A DNA stretch of 64,000 nt. It comes from UBA5794 sp963714375 (GTDB taxonomy: Bacteria; Actinomycetota; Acidimicrobiia; Spongiisociales; UBA5794). Of the stretch, positions 1 through 7,433 are shown in pieces (positions within the stretch are counted from its first letter, which is position 1; each line of letters starts with the position of its first letter). Position numbers and translations under genes: made by a program. The stretch spans positions 682,001 to 746,000 of the forward strand of contig CAVQOG010000008.1 in the NCBI GenBank assembly GCA_963714375.1. The letters run 5' to 3'. The notes under the pieces were generated by a model. The model had not been told where the DNA came from. It ran no database searches and worked only from the letters and a program-made list of their open reading frames with translations.

Positions 1-243
1 GATGGAACTTTGATAATGTCGGCCATCACCTTTGGCGGGTCCGACGGGTTCTCGCTCGAGTGGCCCGACGTTCTGGAAGAGGTCCTCGGTAACCCGGGGC
101 CGGACCCATTCCAGTTGACCGGCGAACAGGCCGCGGCGGTCCTTGCCCTTTGGAACGAGCAAACAGCCCAGCTCGTCCGTTCAACGCAAGCTCCAGACCC
201 GGCCACCTGGACGTTCGGCGTGGATGCGGTCCTCGAGTACTAG
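1..243 (+). CDS. C-terminal part of an unidentified protein
   Basis: The frame is open from the first base of the window to a TAG at 241-243, so only the last ~80 residues of a longer protein are probably present. A TTG (10) or ATG (16) could in principle start a short protein, but neither has a clear ribosome binding site within the window. The piece is acidic, ends in -VDAVLEY, and shows no membrane segment or family motif that I recognise. Function unknown. Confidence 0.45.
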   Translation, partial: DGTLIMSAITFGGSDGFSLEWPDVLEEVLGNPGPDPFQLTGEQAAAVLALWNEQTAQLVRSTQAPDPATWTFGVDAVLEY

Positions 244-366
244 GCGTTTCCCGACTGCCGCCCAACGACGGTGATGTCTCCCTCCTCACCTTGCGCCTTC
301 CGATTCGGAGTTTGCGCGTTGGCTTTGCCGGCACGACGTTGTGGTGCCCGCCGCCGCCTGCCTTCG

Positions 367-969
367 CTACTCGAAACCGATCCAGCCGGTGACGGTGTCA
401 ACGATTCGCTCGAACACGCCATCGGATGTGGGCGAGTCCTGTGCCAGCGACCATCCGAGGGCAATCAGGATCAACCCGATCGCAACGAGGATGATACCGA
501 CCAGGATGCCGGGGATTCGTTGCGACCAGACGGTGGAAGCGTCTTCAAACGTCCACTTGGAAATGGCGGTCCCCACACCCATCAGGACGAATCCGCATCC
601 CACCACCACCAACGCAAGACCGGGTCGTTCCGCAACCTCGTCCCAGAGCTGTTGACCCTTCCCGATCATCGAGGCGAATCCGGCGATGAGGAGTCCAGCT
701 CCGACCGCAATGAATCCAACGCCGAAAACCACAGCGGAGGGTCCGGTGTGCACGATTCGGGGCCCGTCTGTACCCCCACGACTCGTCAGATGCTGCCGTG
801 TGCGGATACTGTCCACACCGCCAACGATGGCTGCGGCACCGAATACGGCGAACGCGCCGGCGACGAATGCACCCCCGACTGCGAGACCAATAGCGCCAAG
901 CGCGGCGCCGAGAGCTACGAGTGCAACTGCAACCTTGGTGAGGGTGCTGAGTTCGGTGAAGCCCGCCAT
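367..969 (-). CDS. polytopic membrane protein of unknown function
   Basis: A 200-residue protein starting at the ATG at 969; the frame continues upstream but that part is arginine-rich and not protein-like. About five hydrophobic segments can be seen, near residues 11-32, 33-50, 75-97, 113-135 and 152-172, rich in Gly/Ala/Val. A charged loop lies at about 52-72. No catalytic motif is visible, so it is annotated only as an integral membrane protein. It is divergent from the alpha/beta hydrolase gene, with 86 bp between the two starts. Confidence 0.7.
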   Translation of the reverse strand: MAGFTELSTLTKVAVALVALGAALGAIGLAVGGAFVAGAFAVFGAAAIVGGVDSIRTRQHLTSRGGTDGPRIVHTGPSAVVFGVGFIAVGAGLLIAGFASMIGKGQQLWDEVAERPGLALVVVGCGFVLMGVGTAISKWTFEDASTVWSQRIPGILVGIILVAIGLILIALGWSLAQDSPTSDGVFERIVDTVTGWIGFE

Positions 970-1055
970 GAACCTGACAATAGCGGTGCCGTCCCGGACA
1001 GCTGGCTCGACGAGGCGCTGTGCGTTAGCGTGGCGTTGCGATACCGGAGTCCCCT

Positions 1056-1919
1056 GTGCGACACATCGAAACAAACGGCGTGATCCTTGCGGTCGATGAC
1101 CGGGGAGATGGCTATCCAATCGTCTTCATTCATGGTTTCCCAGAGCTTGCGTACTCGTGGCGCCACGTCGTACCTGAGTTGGCGGATGCGGGATACCGAA
1201 CCATCGCCTACGACCGGAGGGGGACCGGGGAGTCGAGCGGACCCAATGAGATCGCCGCGTATGCACTCGTCGACCAGGTGGCGGATGCGATCGGCATCCT
1301 TGACCGTTTGGGGATAGAGCATGCCGCGTTGGTTGGCCATGACTGGGGAAGCATCGTCACGTACGCTGCCGCCCTTCGCCACCCCGACCGGATCTCCCAT
1401 GTCGCCAGTCTCAACGTGCCGTATCGGGGACACCCGCCAGGGTTCCCTCCAGTCGACGTGATCCGAGACAAGTTTGCGGACCGCTTCGGGTATGTCCTGA
1501 CCTTCCTGGAGCCTGGGTCTGCAGAAGCGCGCTTTGCGGCACATCCGGACGAGTGGCTTCGTCGGATGATCGATAGCGTGGCCGGACGTGACCACTTCCT
1601 CACCGATGACGAGTTTGCCTTCTATCGCGACGCGTTTGTGGCGACAGGAATGGCCGGTCAATTGAACGTGTACCGAAACATTGACCGCAACCAGGTTGAC
1701 TTTGCCGACCTCGCGGGAGCCCCCCTCACACAACCGACGCTCATGGTGACCACCGATCGTGATCCGGTTCTACCTGCTTCCGGTGCAGCGCGGATGTCTG
1801 AGTTCGTCCCCGATCTCGAGATCGCCCACATCGAGAACTGTGGGCATTGGACGTCCCAAGAACGCCCAGGGGAGACCAATGCCATTCTCCTCGACTGGCT
1901 CGGTCGACGGATCCTGTAG
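1056..1919 (+). CDS. alpha/beta hydrolase, epoxide hydrolase-like
   Basis: A 287-residue cytosolic alpha/beta-hydrolase starting at GTG 1056. The oxyanion-hole HGFPE motif is near residue 26 and the nucleophile elbow is GHDWGS near residue 93, with the Asp nucleophile typical of epoxide hydrolases and haloalkane dehalogenases rather than serine esterases. An acidic residue in TTDRDPVLP (about 233) and the His of ENCGHW (about 262) complete a plausible triad. The length is normal for the family. It stands alone, divergent from the membrane protein. The substrate cannot be read from the sequence. Confidence 0.88.
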   Translation: MRHIETNGVILAVDDRGDGYPIVFIHGFPELAYSWRHVVPELADAGYRTIAYDRRGTGESSGPNEIAAYALVDQVADAIGILDRLGIEHAALVGHDWGSIVTYAAALRHPDRISHVASLNVPYRGHPPGFPPVDVIRDKFADRFGYVLTFLEPGSAEARFAAHPDEWLRRMIDSVAGRDHFLTDDEFAFYRDAFVATGMAGQLNVYRNIDRNQVDFADLAGAPLTQPTLMVTTDRDPVLPASGAARMSEFVPDLEIAHIENCGHWTSQERPGETNAILLDWLGRRIL

Positions 1920-1940
1920 CTGGACTGATACGCTGGCGCG

Positions 1941-2963
1941 ATGGAAGACGTACGCATTGGATTGTTCATCGATTACGAGAACCTCGCTATCGGGGCGCGG
2001 GACGATCTCAAGATCGAATTCGATTTTGGTCCGATCGCTGAAGCGCTCGCTGAACGTGGTCGGGTCGTTGTCCGGCGAGCCTACGCCGACTGGTCACGGT
2101 TCGAGACAGACCGCCAGATGCTCACGATGAACCATGTCGAGTTGATCGAGATTCCCCAACGCAAGGGCATGGTCCGCAAGAATGCTGCGGACATCAAAAT
2201 GGCGGTCGATGCGATCGAGCTTGCCTTCGAACGCGACTACATCACCACGTTCGTGATCTGTACCGGCGATTCGGATTTCAGCCCGCTCGTCCAAAAGCTG
2301 CGCGAACTGAACAAGTCGGTGATCGGTGTCGGTCTGAAGGCATCGACCTCAAAGCTTCTCCCACCCGCATGTGACGAGTTCCTGTTTTATGAGAATCTCG
2401 ATGGTGTTGACCTTCCACAGGCGAGGGTGATCCGGCGTGGCACCGACGAACCCGCACATCCATCGACCGACCTTGCCTCGATCGACGGCCTCGTATCGCG
2501 GACGCTTTCGGGCCTCCTCCGCACCGAGGGGAACGTCATTCGGTCCTCACATCTCAAGCGAGCACTACTTCGCAAGGACTCGACCTTTGCCGAGGGTGAC
2601 TACGGGTTTCGATCGTTCGGCGAGCTGATTCGCAACCTTGCCGAGCGTGGAGTTGTCGAGATCGATTCGTCTGTTCACGACGGGGACCCAACAGTGGCTT
2701 TCCCCGCAACCGGGCGGGGTGAGGACAAGGCCTTCGCTTTACTTGCCGGTACGGTCAATGATCTTGCGAGCGGCGAACCGGTACCGCTTTCAGGGTTGAA
2801 GGACGAAATGCGCAAGGTGGACGACTCGTTCTCAGAGAAGACGTATGGGTATTCGGGTTTCCTCCAGTTCGTCAAAGCGGCAAAGGCCCAAGGTGTGGTT
2901 GCGCTTGACTTCGATGCCGAATCGGGTGCATACGCCGTCAGTGTTATCGAGGGCGGCTCGTAA
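1941..2963 (+). CDS. NYN-domain putative ribonuclease with two LOTUS/OST-HTH domains
   Basis: A 340-residue protein. Residues ~1-150 are a NYN (LabA/DUF88, PIN-like) nuclease domain: the acidic residues expected for metal binding are in LFIDYENL (Asp11), in KMAVDA and in CTGDSDFSPL. Two similar modules of about 75 residues follow (about 180-255 and 260-335); each contains an FxSFGEL/YSGFLQF-like segment ending in ..GVV.(L/I)D, as in OST-HTH/LOTUS RNA-binding domains. An RNA-directed role is inferred from the families. Start at ATG 1941, 21 bp after the hydrolase stop. Confidence 0.87.
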   Translation: MEDVRIGLFIDYENLAIGARDDLKIEFDFGPIAEALAERGRVVVRRAYADWSRFETDRQMLTMNHVELIEIPQRKGMVRKNAADIKMAVDAIELAFERDYITTFVICTGDSDFSPLVQKLRELNKSVIGVGLKASTSKLLPPACDEFLFYENLDGVDLPQARVIRRGTDEPAHPSTDLASIDGLVSRTLSGLLRTEGNVIRSSHLKRALLRKDSTFAEGDYGFRSFGELIRNLAERGVVEIDSSVHDGDPTVAFPATGRGEDKAFALLAGTVNDLASGEPVPLSGLKDEMRKVDDSFSEKTYGYSGFLQFVKAAKAQGVVALDFDAESGAYAVSVIEGGS

Positions 2964-2967
2964 ACCG

Positions 2968-3009
2968 TTGGCGCAGCGATCCAAAGTGAATTACAATGTT
3001 GTTATTCAC
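2968..3009 (+). promoter_or_regulatory. sigma70-like promoter with a 24-bp operator palindrome over the -10
   Basis: TTGGCG (2968-2973), an 18-nt spacer and TACAAT (2992-2997) form a promoter upstream of the gene starting at 3023. The -10 lies inside a dyad at 2986-3009 with arms GTGAATnACAA and TTGTnATTCAC (10 of 11 arm positions pair). The placement suggests that a dimeric repressor occludes RNA polymerase. No regulator gene is adjacent, so the binding protein is unknown. Confidence 0.5.
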
Positions 3010-3022
3010 GGCGGAGGTGGAC

Positions 3023-3406
3023 ATGGCAGTTGCTGTACAGGAACCGATTACCAGCGTTGATCTCGTGACCGAGGCGGTTCTCGATGTCTATGAAGCGAAG
3101 GTCGAAGACGCGACCGAAATGGCTCTCGCTGAGTTCATCGAAGCTCCTCGTTCAGTCGGAGCCGTTCGAGCAGTTGTAGTACCACGAGAACGGATTGTCG
3201 AGATTGCGCTCGACGACGAGTCGTCACCCGAGACCCTCATAGATGTGGCGTGGGTACTCAATGATCGAGCATGGAGACTCAACGTGCTTGTCGGCCTCGG
3301 CCGGCTTGGCGAGGCACACACCGCATTGCGTGGCGCCCCGCTGACACTCCAGGGTTGGTGGTACGACGCCGACGCCGTCCACTTCGCAGGATACGAGTTG
3401 CCATAG
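3023..3406 (+). CDS. conserved-looking small protein of unknown function
   Basis: A 127-residue soluble protein. ATG 3023 is preferred to the upstream in-frame TTG 2996 because GGAGG (3013-3017) sits just ahead of it and because 2996 falls inside the promoter. It is acidic and alpha/beta-like, with the segments LVTEAVLDVYEA and LIDVAWVLNDRAWRLNVLVGLG and a tryptophan pair near the C terminus (LQGWWYDAD). No known motif is recognised. The operator-like palindrome over its promoter implies a specifically regulated gene. Confidence 0.65.
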   Translation: MAVAVQEPITSVDLVTEAVLDVYEAKVEDATEMALAEFIEAPRSVGAVRAVVVPRERIVEIALDDESSPETLIDVAWVLNDRAWRLNVLVGLGRLGEAHTALRGAPLTLQGWWYDADAVHFAGYELP

Positions 3407-3453
3407 GGGCCGGTTGCTCCGCCTCGGATTCGTGAGAGCGATAGGCTCAGAGG

Positions 3454-4401
3454 ATGCCAGCCCCGCTTTACACCCAGACGGTGATCGCATTCGTATGGGA
3501 CTTCGATCGAACACTGATCCCATCGAACATGCAAGATCCGATCTTTGCCGAATACGGCGTTGATCCCGGCGACTTCTGGGCAGAGGTTGATGGACTCGTC
3601 GATCACTACGCACGCAGCGGAATCATCGTCCAGAAGGATCTCGCATATTTGACGCATCTGCTCACGTATGTACGCGAGGGCGTTTTCGATGGTCTGACAA
3701 ATGACAAGCTGTACGAGCTGGGGAGCCGGCTTCAACCCGTGCCGGGGATGCCGGATTTCATGACGGCGTCGCGTGATCGGATCGCTGAGATCCCACAGTT
3801 CGTGGATCAGGGGATCACGGTTGAGCATTACATCGTGTCGACCGGGCTGCGCAAGATGATCGAGGGTTCCGTCTTTGGGGACAAGGTCGATGGGATATGG
3901 GCCACGACATTCATCGAGGAGCCTGCACTACCGGGGTTTCTTGAGCGGCTTCCAGCCCCCGCTGCGCCGGCACCGATTTCCCAGATCGCCTACACGATTG
4001 GGAATACGTCCAAGACGAGGGCCGTGTTCGAGATCAACAAGGGCATCAATCGGAACCCCGATATCGATGTCAATGCCAGGATGTCTGAGGATCAGCGGCG
4101 GGTGCCGATGAAGAACATGATCTACATCGCTGACGGGCCCTCGGATGTTCCGGTGTTTTCGATCCTGAACGCTGCTGGTGGTAGAACGCTCGGCGTGTAC
4201 ACGCTCGAGCCGCGGGACAACCACGCAAAGGTCAAGAGTTTGCAGGAGCAGGGGAGGATCCAGGGCATGGCCGAAGCCGACTATCGCCCGGGGAAGCCTG
4301 CATATCTGTGGCTCATGGACACCCTCGAACAGATCGGCTACGAAATAGTCGAAGCCCGCCAACAGGCCTACTCCCAAATCCCAAACCCCCCCGGCCACTA
4401 G
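3454..4401 (+). CDS. HAD-superfamily phosphatase-like hydrolase
   Basis: A 315-residue protein with the HAD signature motifs in order: motif I WDFDRTLIP (Asp16 nucleophile and Asp18 acid), motif II around HYIVSTGL (about residue 129), a basic residue in the NTSKTRAVFEINKG region, and motif IV YIADGPSDVPVF (about 225). The long insert after motif I suggests a C1-type cap. The substrate is unknown. It stands alone; the three-palindrome repeat follows 14 bp after its stop. Confidence 0.83.
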   Translation: MPAPLYTQTVIAFVWDFDRTLIPSNMQDPIFAEYGVDPGDFWAEVDGLVDHYARSGIIVQKDLAYLTHLLTYVREGVFDGLTNDKLYELGSRLQPVPGMPDFMTASRDRIAEIPQFVDQGITVEHYIVSTGLRKMIEGSVFGDKVDGIWATTFIEEPALPGFLERLPAPAAPAPISQIAYTIGNTSKTRAVFEINKGINRNPDIDVNARMSEDQRRVPMKNMIYIADGPSDVPVFSILNAAGGRTLGVYTLEPRDNHAKVKSLQEQGRIQGMAEADYRPGKPAYLWLMDTLEQIGYEIVEARQQAYSQIPNPPGH

Positions 4402-4415
4402 CAACACTCCCATTT

Positions 4416-4464
4416 CGCGTACCCAGGGTAAGAACCCACCGTGGCGGTAGGCCACAGCCCAAAG
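4416..4464 (-). repeat. three-palindrome intergenic repeat, copy 1
   Basis: Read on the minus strand the element has three short dyads: GGGC-TGTG-GCCT, CCTACCG-CCA-CGGTGGG and TACCC-T-GGGTA, ending in CGCG. This copy is identical over 49 nt to the one at 6402-6453. It lies between the HAD gene and the AbiEi-DUF559 gene, with the CGCG end facing the HAD gene. Confidence 0.85.
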
Positions 4465-4508
4465 TACAGGGGTATGGACTCGGCTTCCACGAATTGAGAA
4501 AGTGCGGT

Positions 4509-5405
4509 GTGGATACAGTCGCACAGCTCTACCAATTGGCCACGCGACAGGGTGGTGTTGTTACCCGAACCCAAGCGATTGGTTTGGGTCTGAGTGAACG
4601 CCAAATAGATCGCCGCGTTGCGGTAGGAAGGTGGCGACGATGCTTCCCTGGCGGCTACCAGCTCTTCGATCCCATCGACCCCATGGCCAAAGTACGTGCC
4701 GCGGTGGCGATACTTCCCAATGCTGTCGCATCACACTATTCGGCTGCACTTCTGCATCGGTTCGAAAGGGTTCCTGACGGGCCACCCAGCGTGATGGTCC
4801 ATACCCAGACGACCCACTCCTTCCCTGGGGTTCGAGTTCATCGTGCTCACGATGTCTTGGAGCACCACAGGGAGCGAATCGACGGTACGGCCACGACATC
4901 AGCGTCGCGAACGGTGGTTGATTTGTCAGGCGTTCTCACGATGACCGCTCTTGGGATCGTTGTTGATGACGCGGTCTCGACTGGGGCGACAGACATCGCA
5001 TCAATACAGGGGGTACTCGAAGAGGTGGCCCGCCGGGGCAAGAGGGGTGTTCGCAAGCTGCGACTGCTTCTTGATGAGCGATCCTTGGATGATCGATCTG
5101 GTTCAATTCTCGAGCGTCGTGGCAATCGTGTGCTCAGCGAGGCTGGCCTCGCCGGATTTGTGACTGAGTACTCGATTCCGTGGTCGCCAACGCAGCGGTT
5201 CGATCTTGCGTTTGTCGATGAGAGGGTCGCGGTGGAGTGGGATTCTCGACGCTGGCACTCGATTCAGGAGGCATTCGAGTCAGATCGAAGACGAGATCGG
5301 ATGGCGCTGCTGAACGGGTGGCGGCTGCTCCGATTTTCGTGGTCCGATGTTCACGACCGGCCCTACACGGTCGTGGCGACGGTGGCGCAACTTTTGGGAA
5401 GATGA
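4509..5405 (+). CDS. AbiEi-type winged-helix protein with C-terminal DUF559 nuclease-like domain
   Basis: A 298-residue protein if it starts at GTG 4509; the frame is open upstream to 4308 but crosses a repeat and the preceding gene. The N-terminal ~60 residues (QLATRQGGVVTRTQAIGLGL, SERQIDRRVAVGRW) match the AbiEi antitoxin-like winged helix. The C-terminal ~110 residues match DUF559 (Vsr/PD-(D/E)XK-like), with the RFDLAFVDERVAVEWD core and a final RLLRFSWSDV strand. Such proteins are common single genes in actinobacteria. No AbiEii toxin lies next door. The gene is bracketed by inverted copies of the intergenic repeat. Confidence 0.8.
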   Translation: MDTVAQLYQLATRQGGVVTRTQAIGLGLSERQIDRRVAVGRWRRCFPGGYQLFDPIDPMAKVRAAVAILPNAVASHYSAALLHRFERVPDGPPSVMVHTQTTHSFPGVRVHRAHDVLEHHRERIDGTATTSASRTVVDLSGVLTMTALGIVVDDAVSTGATDIASIQGVLEEVARRGKRGVRKLRLLLDERSLDDRSGSILERRGNRVLSEAGLAGFVTEYSIPWSPTQRFDLAFVDERVAVEWDSRRWHSIQEAFESDRRRDRMALLNGWRLLRFSWSDVHDRPYTVVATVAQLLGR

Positions 5406-5409
5406 TCCA

Positions 5410-5460
5410 TTCTGGGGGCTGTAGCCGACCGTCACGGTCGGTTCATACCCTGGGTACGCG
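5410..5460 (+). repeat. three-palindrome intergenic repeat, copy 2
   Basis: Same element as at 4416 but inverted relative to it, with the CGCG end at 5457-5460. The middle stem here is CCGACCG-TCA-CGGTCGG, so one base pair differs from copy 1 in a compensated way (T.G to G-C). It sits between the convergent ends of the AbiEi-DUF559 gene and hbd and could act as a bidirectional transcript end. Confidence 0.85.
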
Positions 5461-5464
5461 AGAT

Positions 5465-6322
5465 CTACGTGTAGTTGTAGAAGCCTTTGCCGGATTTTCG
5501 GCCGAGGTGGCCGGCTTCGACCATGCGGCGGAGGAGAGTGGGAGCCGCGTAACGCACGTCGTTGTATTCGGCCGTGAACGACTCCGATACCGCAAGCATC
5601 GTGTCGTTGCCGATGAGGTCCGACAGGGTGAGTGGACCCATCGGATACCCGGCACCACCGACCATTGCAGCGTCGATGTCCTCCTTTGAGGCAAAACCTT
5701 CCTCATACATGTGGATCGCTTCGAAGATGTAAGGACACAGCAACTTGTTTACGATGAACCCCGCTCGGTCCTTTGCACGCACAACCGTCTTGCCGAGTCT
5801 GGTTGCCGCAAAATCGGCGGCACGATCTGCGTACGACTGATCTGTGACGACAGTTGAGACCACTTCGACAAGGGGCATGATTGTGGCGGGGTTGAAGAAG
5901 TGCATGCCAACCACGGCGTGTGGACGGGTTGTTGCCATGGCGATCTGAGTCACCGGAATCGACGATGTGTTCGTCGCGAGGATGGCCGTGTCGGATTCGA
6001 CCGCCGCATCGATCCTTCCAAAAAGGTCGGTCTTGACGGCGAGATCCTCCACAACCGCCTCGATCACGAGGTCGCGATCGGAGAAGGCTGAAAGCTCGGT
6101 CGTGAATGTCAGATGTTCCAAGGCACCGGCACGTCCAGCAGCGTCGAGCTTGCCGCGTTCGACTGCCTTGTCGAGGCTCGCGGTGATGCCATCGCGTGAT
6201 CGTGTCACGAGTTCCTCTGAGACCTCAACAACGACGACATCGACACCTGCCTTGGCGCAGACCTCGGCGATACCGCCACCCATCTGGCCACCGCCGACCA
6301 CCCCAACTCGTTCAATGCTCAC
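5465..6322 (-). CDS. hbd: 3-hydroxyacyl-CoA (3-hydroxybutyryl-CoA) dehydrogenase
   Basis: A 285-residue NAD(P)-dependent enzyme interconverting 3-hydroxyacyl-CoA and 3-ketoacyl-CoA in fatty acid or butanoate metabolism. The Rossmann motif is VGGGQMGGGIAEVCA near residue 9. The family signature TNTSSIPVTQ followed by GMHFFNPATIMPLVEVV carries the catalytic His (about 139), and AGFIVNKLLCPY starts the helical dimerisation domain. The length matches the short single-domain form. The start is GTG 6322 with GAGGAG 7-8 nt upstream. No thiolase or crotonase gene is nearby. Confidence 0.93.
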   Translation of the reverse strand: MSIERVGVVGGGQMGGGIAEVCAKAGVDVVVVEVSEELVTRSRDGITASLDKAVERGKLDAAGRAGALEHLTFTTELSAFSDRDLVIEAVVEDLAVKTDLFGRIDAAVESDTAILATNTSSIPVTQIAMATTRPHAVVGMHFFNPATIMPLVEVVSTVVTDQSYADRAADFAATRLGKTVVRAKDRAGFIVNKLLCPYIFEAIHMYEEGFASKEDIDAAMVGGAGYPMGPLTLSDLIGNDTMLAVSESFTAEYNDVRYAAPTLLRRMVEAGHLGRKSGKGFYNYT

Positions 6323-6401
6323 AAACTGCTCCTCTGTTGGGAGCGAGTGTATTCATGCTGGGATCGGTCGCTGCTATGTCGACGATCTCCGAATTGATGT
6401 C

Positions 6402-6453
6402 GTTCTTTGGGCTGTGGCCTACCGCCACGGTGGGTTCTTACCCTGGGTACGCG
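6402..6453 (+). repeat. three-palindrome intergenic repeat, copy 3
   Basis: Identical over 49 nt to the reverse complement of 4416-4464, which points to recent dispersal or gene conversion. It lies between hbd and the thioredoxin-like gene, both on the minus strand, 8 bp past the latter's stop codon. Confidence 0.87.
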
Positions 6454-6460
6454 CACTCAG

Positions 6461-6889
6461 CTAGGAGATTCGTTGGGCGCCGTTGGATTCGAGCATGCGA
6501 GCGAGGAAGTCCTTTTGGACGAGACCCTGACCGCGCCAGCGTTGGGTGACAGGGCGGGGACCGCCAGCTGGTGCATCCCCGCCACGGGATTGCCCGTTGC
6601 GGGTCTTCTTTCGCTTCTTGGATGGGGCACTCGCAAGGAGCACCATCGTTGGGGTTGAGCGGACCTTGAAACGGTGCATGGCATCTGGCATCTGCGTGAT
6701 GTCTGCCTTTACGACGTGTGCGGATTCGCCATACTCGCGCGACAACTCGTTCATGATGCCGTCCATCACCTGACACGGAGCGCATCCCACCTGATAGAAG
6801 TCGACGAGAACTGGCTTGCCGCTTGCGGCAAGTGCATCGATTTCGCCCATGCTCCCGACCTTGGCTGCTTTTGGGTGTCTCTTGAACAT
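6461..6889 (-). CDS. thioredoxin-family protein with basic C-terminal extension
   Basis: A 142-residue protein starting at ATG 6889, which has GAGG 5 nt upstream (better than the TTG or other starts further out). The thioredoxin fold is visible as PVLVDFYQVGCAPCQVMDG with the redox pair Cys36-x-x-Cys39 (CAPC instead of CGPC), followed by the cis-Pro strand RSTPTMVLL. After the fold come ~50 residues beginning with a lysine/arginine-rich stretch (SKKRKKTR), unusual for thioredoxin. No signal peptide, so probably cytosolic. It is 64 bp downstream of the PPOX gene on the same strand. Confidence 0.82.
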   Translation of the reverse strand: MFKRHPKAAKVGSMGEIDALAASGKPVLVDFYQVGCAPCQVMDGIMNELSREYGESAHVVKADITQMPDAMHRFKVRSTPTMVLLASAPSKKRKKTRNGQSRGGDAPAGGPRPVTQRWRGQGLVQKDFLARMLESNGAQRIS

Positions 6890-6953
6890 GATCCTCGATC
6901 TTCCTCGTCCTACCGTGTCTTCCAACCCGCGGACGGTGCTTCATAATCCGTGC

Positions 6954-7361
6954 TTATTCGCCCCGGATCGAAGTGATCGTGATCCGTATCGGTGCGGGAT
7001 AGTTGCGGGCGAACCACTCAGGGGTCCATTTGTGGAAATCGAGGCGAGCCCGGTATCGCTCCACGTATGCCTGATTGTCAGTAACGGGTGGGATCGAGGG
7101 ATCGATAGCAGCGGTTCCGTTCACCACCACGATGTCCGCACCGTTGGCGTCAGAATTCAGAGCGAGGGTGATGTTCGGGTTCGCTGCAATGTTGCGGACT
7201 CGAACCGACGGGTCCCTGCTGTACAGGATGATCGAATCCTCACCGTCGATCATGTACCAAACCGGTGCCGTCGAAGGAACTCCGGCTGCACTGACCGTTG
7301 TGAGCCATGCCACCGTGTCAGATTCAAGTCGTTTGCGAGCATGGGGTTTGTTCGACAGCAT
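6954..7361 (-). CDS. PPOX-class (pyridoxamine oxidase-like) probable F420-dependent oxidoreductase
   Basis: A 135-residue split-beta-barrel flavin/F420-binding protein. The N-terminal TVAWLTTVSAAGVPSTAPVWYMIDG matches the actinobacterial PPOX-class F420-dependent family, and RVRNIAANPNITLAL carries the usual phosphate-binding segment. The C-terminal YRARLDFHKWTPEWFARNYPAPIRITITSIRGE resembles the Rv3369-type subgroup. Cofactor choice (F420 versus FMN) is inferred from the family. It is divergent from the ThDP enzyme gene with 72 bp between starts. Confidence 0.85.
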   Translation of the reverse strand: MLSNKPHARKRLESDTVAWLTTVSAAGVPSTAPVWYMIDGEDSIILYSRDPSVRVRNIAANPNITLALNSDANGADIVVVNGTAAIDPSIPPVTDNQAYVERYRARLDFHKWTPEWFARNYPAPIRITITSIRGE

Positions 7362-7433
7362 GGATCTCAGGGTACAGCGCTGGGTGGTTGGTACCCTCGG
7401 ATCGACGCAATATGTTCACACTCCGGGGGAGCA

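Noticed and set aside
271..1083. 270-codon plus-strand ORF
   Set aside because: Antisense to the membrane protein; composition is that of a shadow frame.
4416..5460. Classical insertion sequence
   Set aside because: The enclosed gene is not a transposase and no target-site duplication is evident; described only as a repeat-bracketed cassette.
6816..7433. N-terminal extension of the ThDP enzyme to 753 residues
   Set aside because: It runs antisense over the PPOX gene, is not protein-like, and ATG 7434 has a good ribosome site exactly where the family begins.
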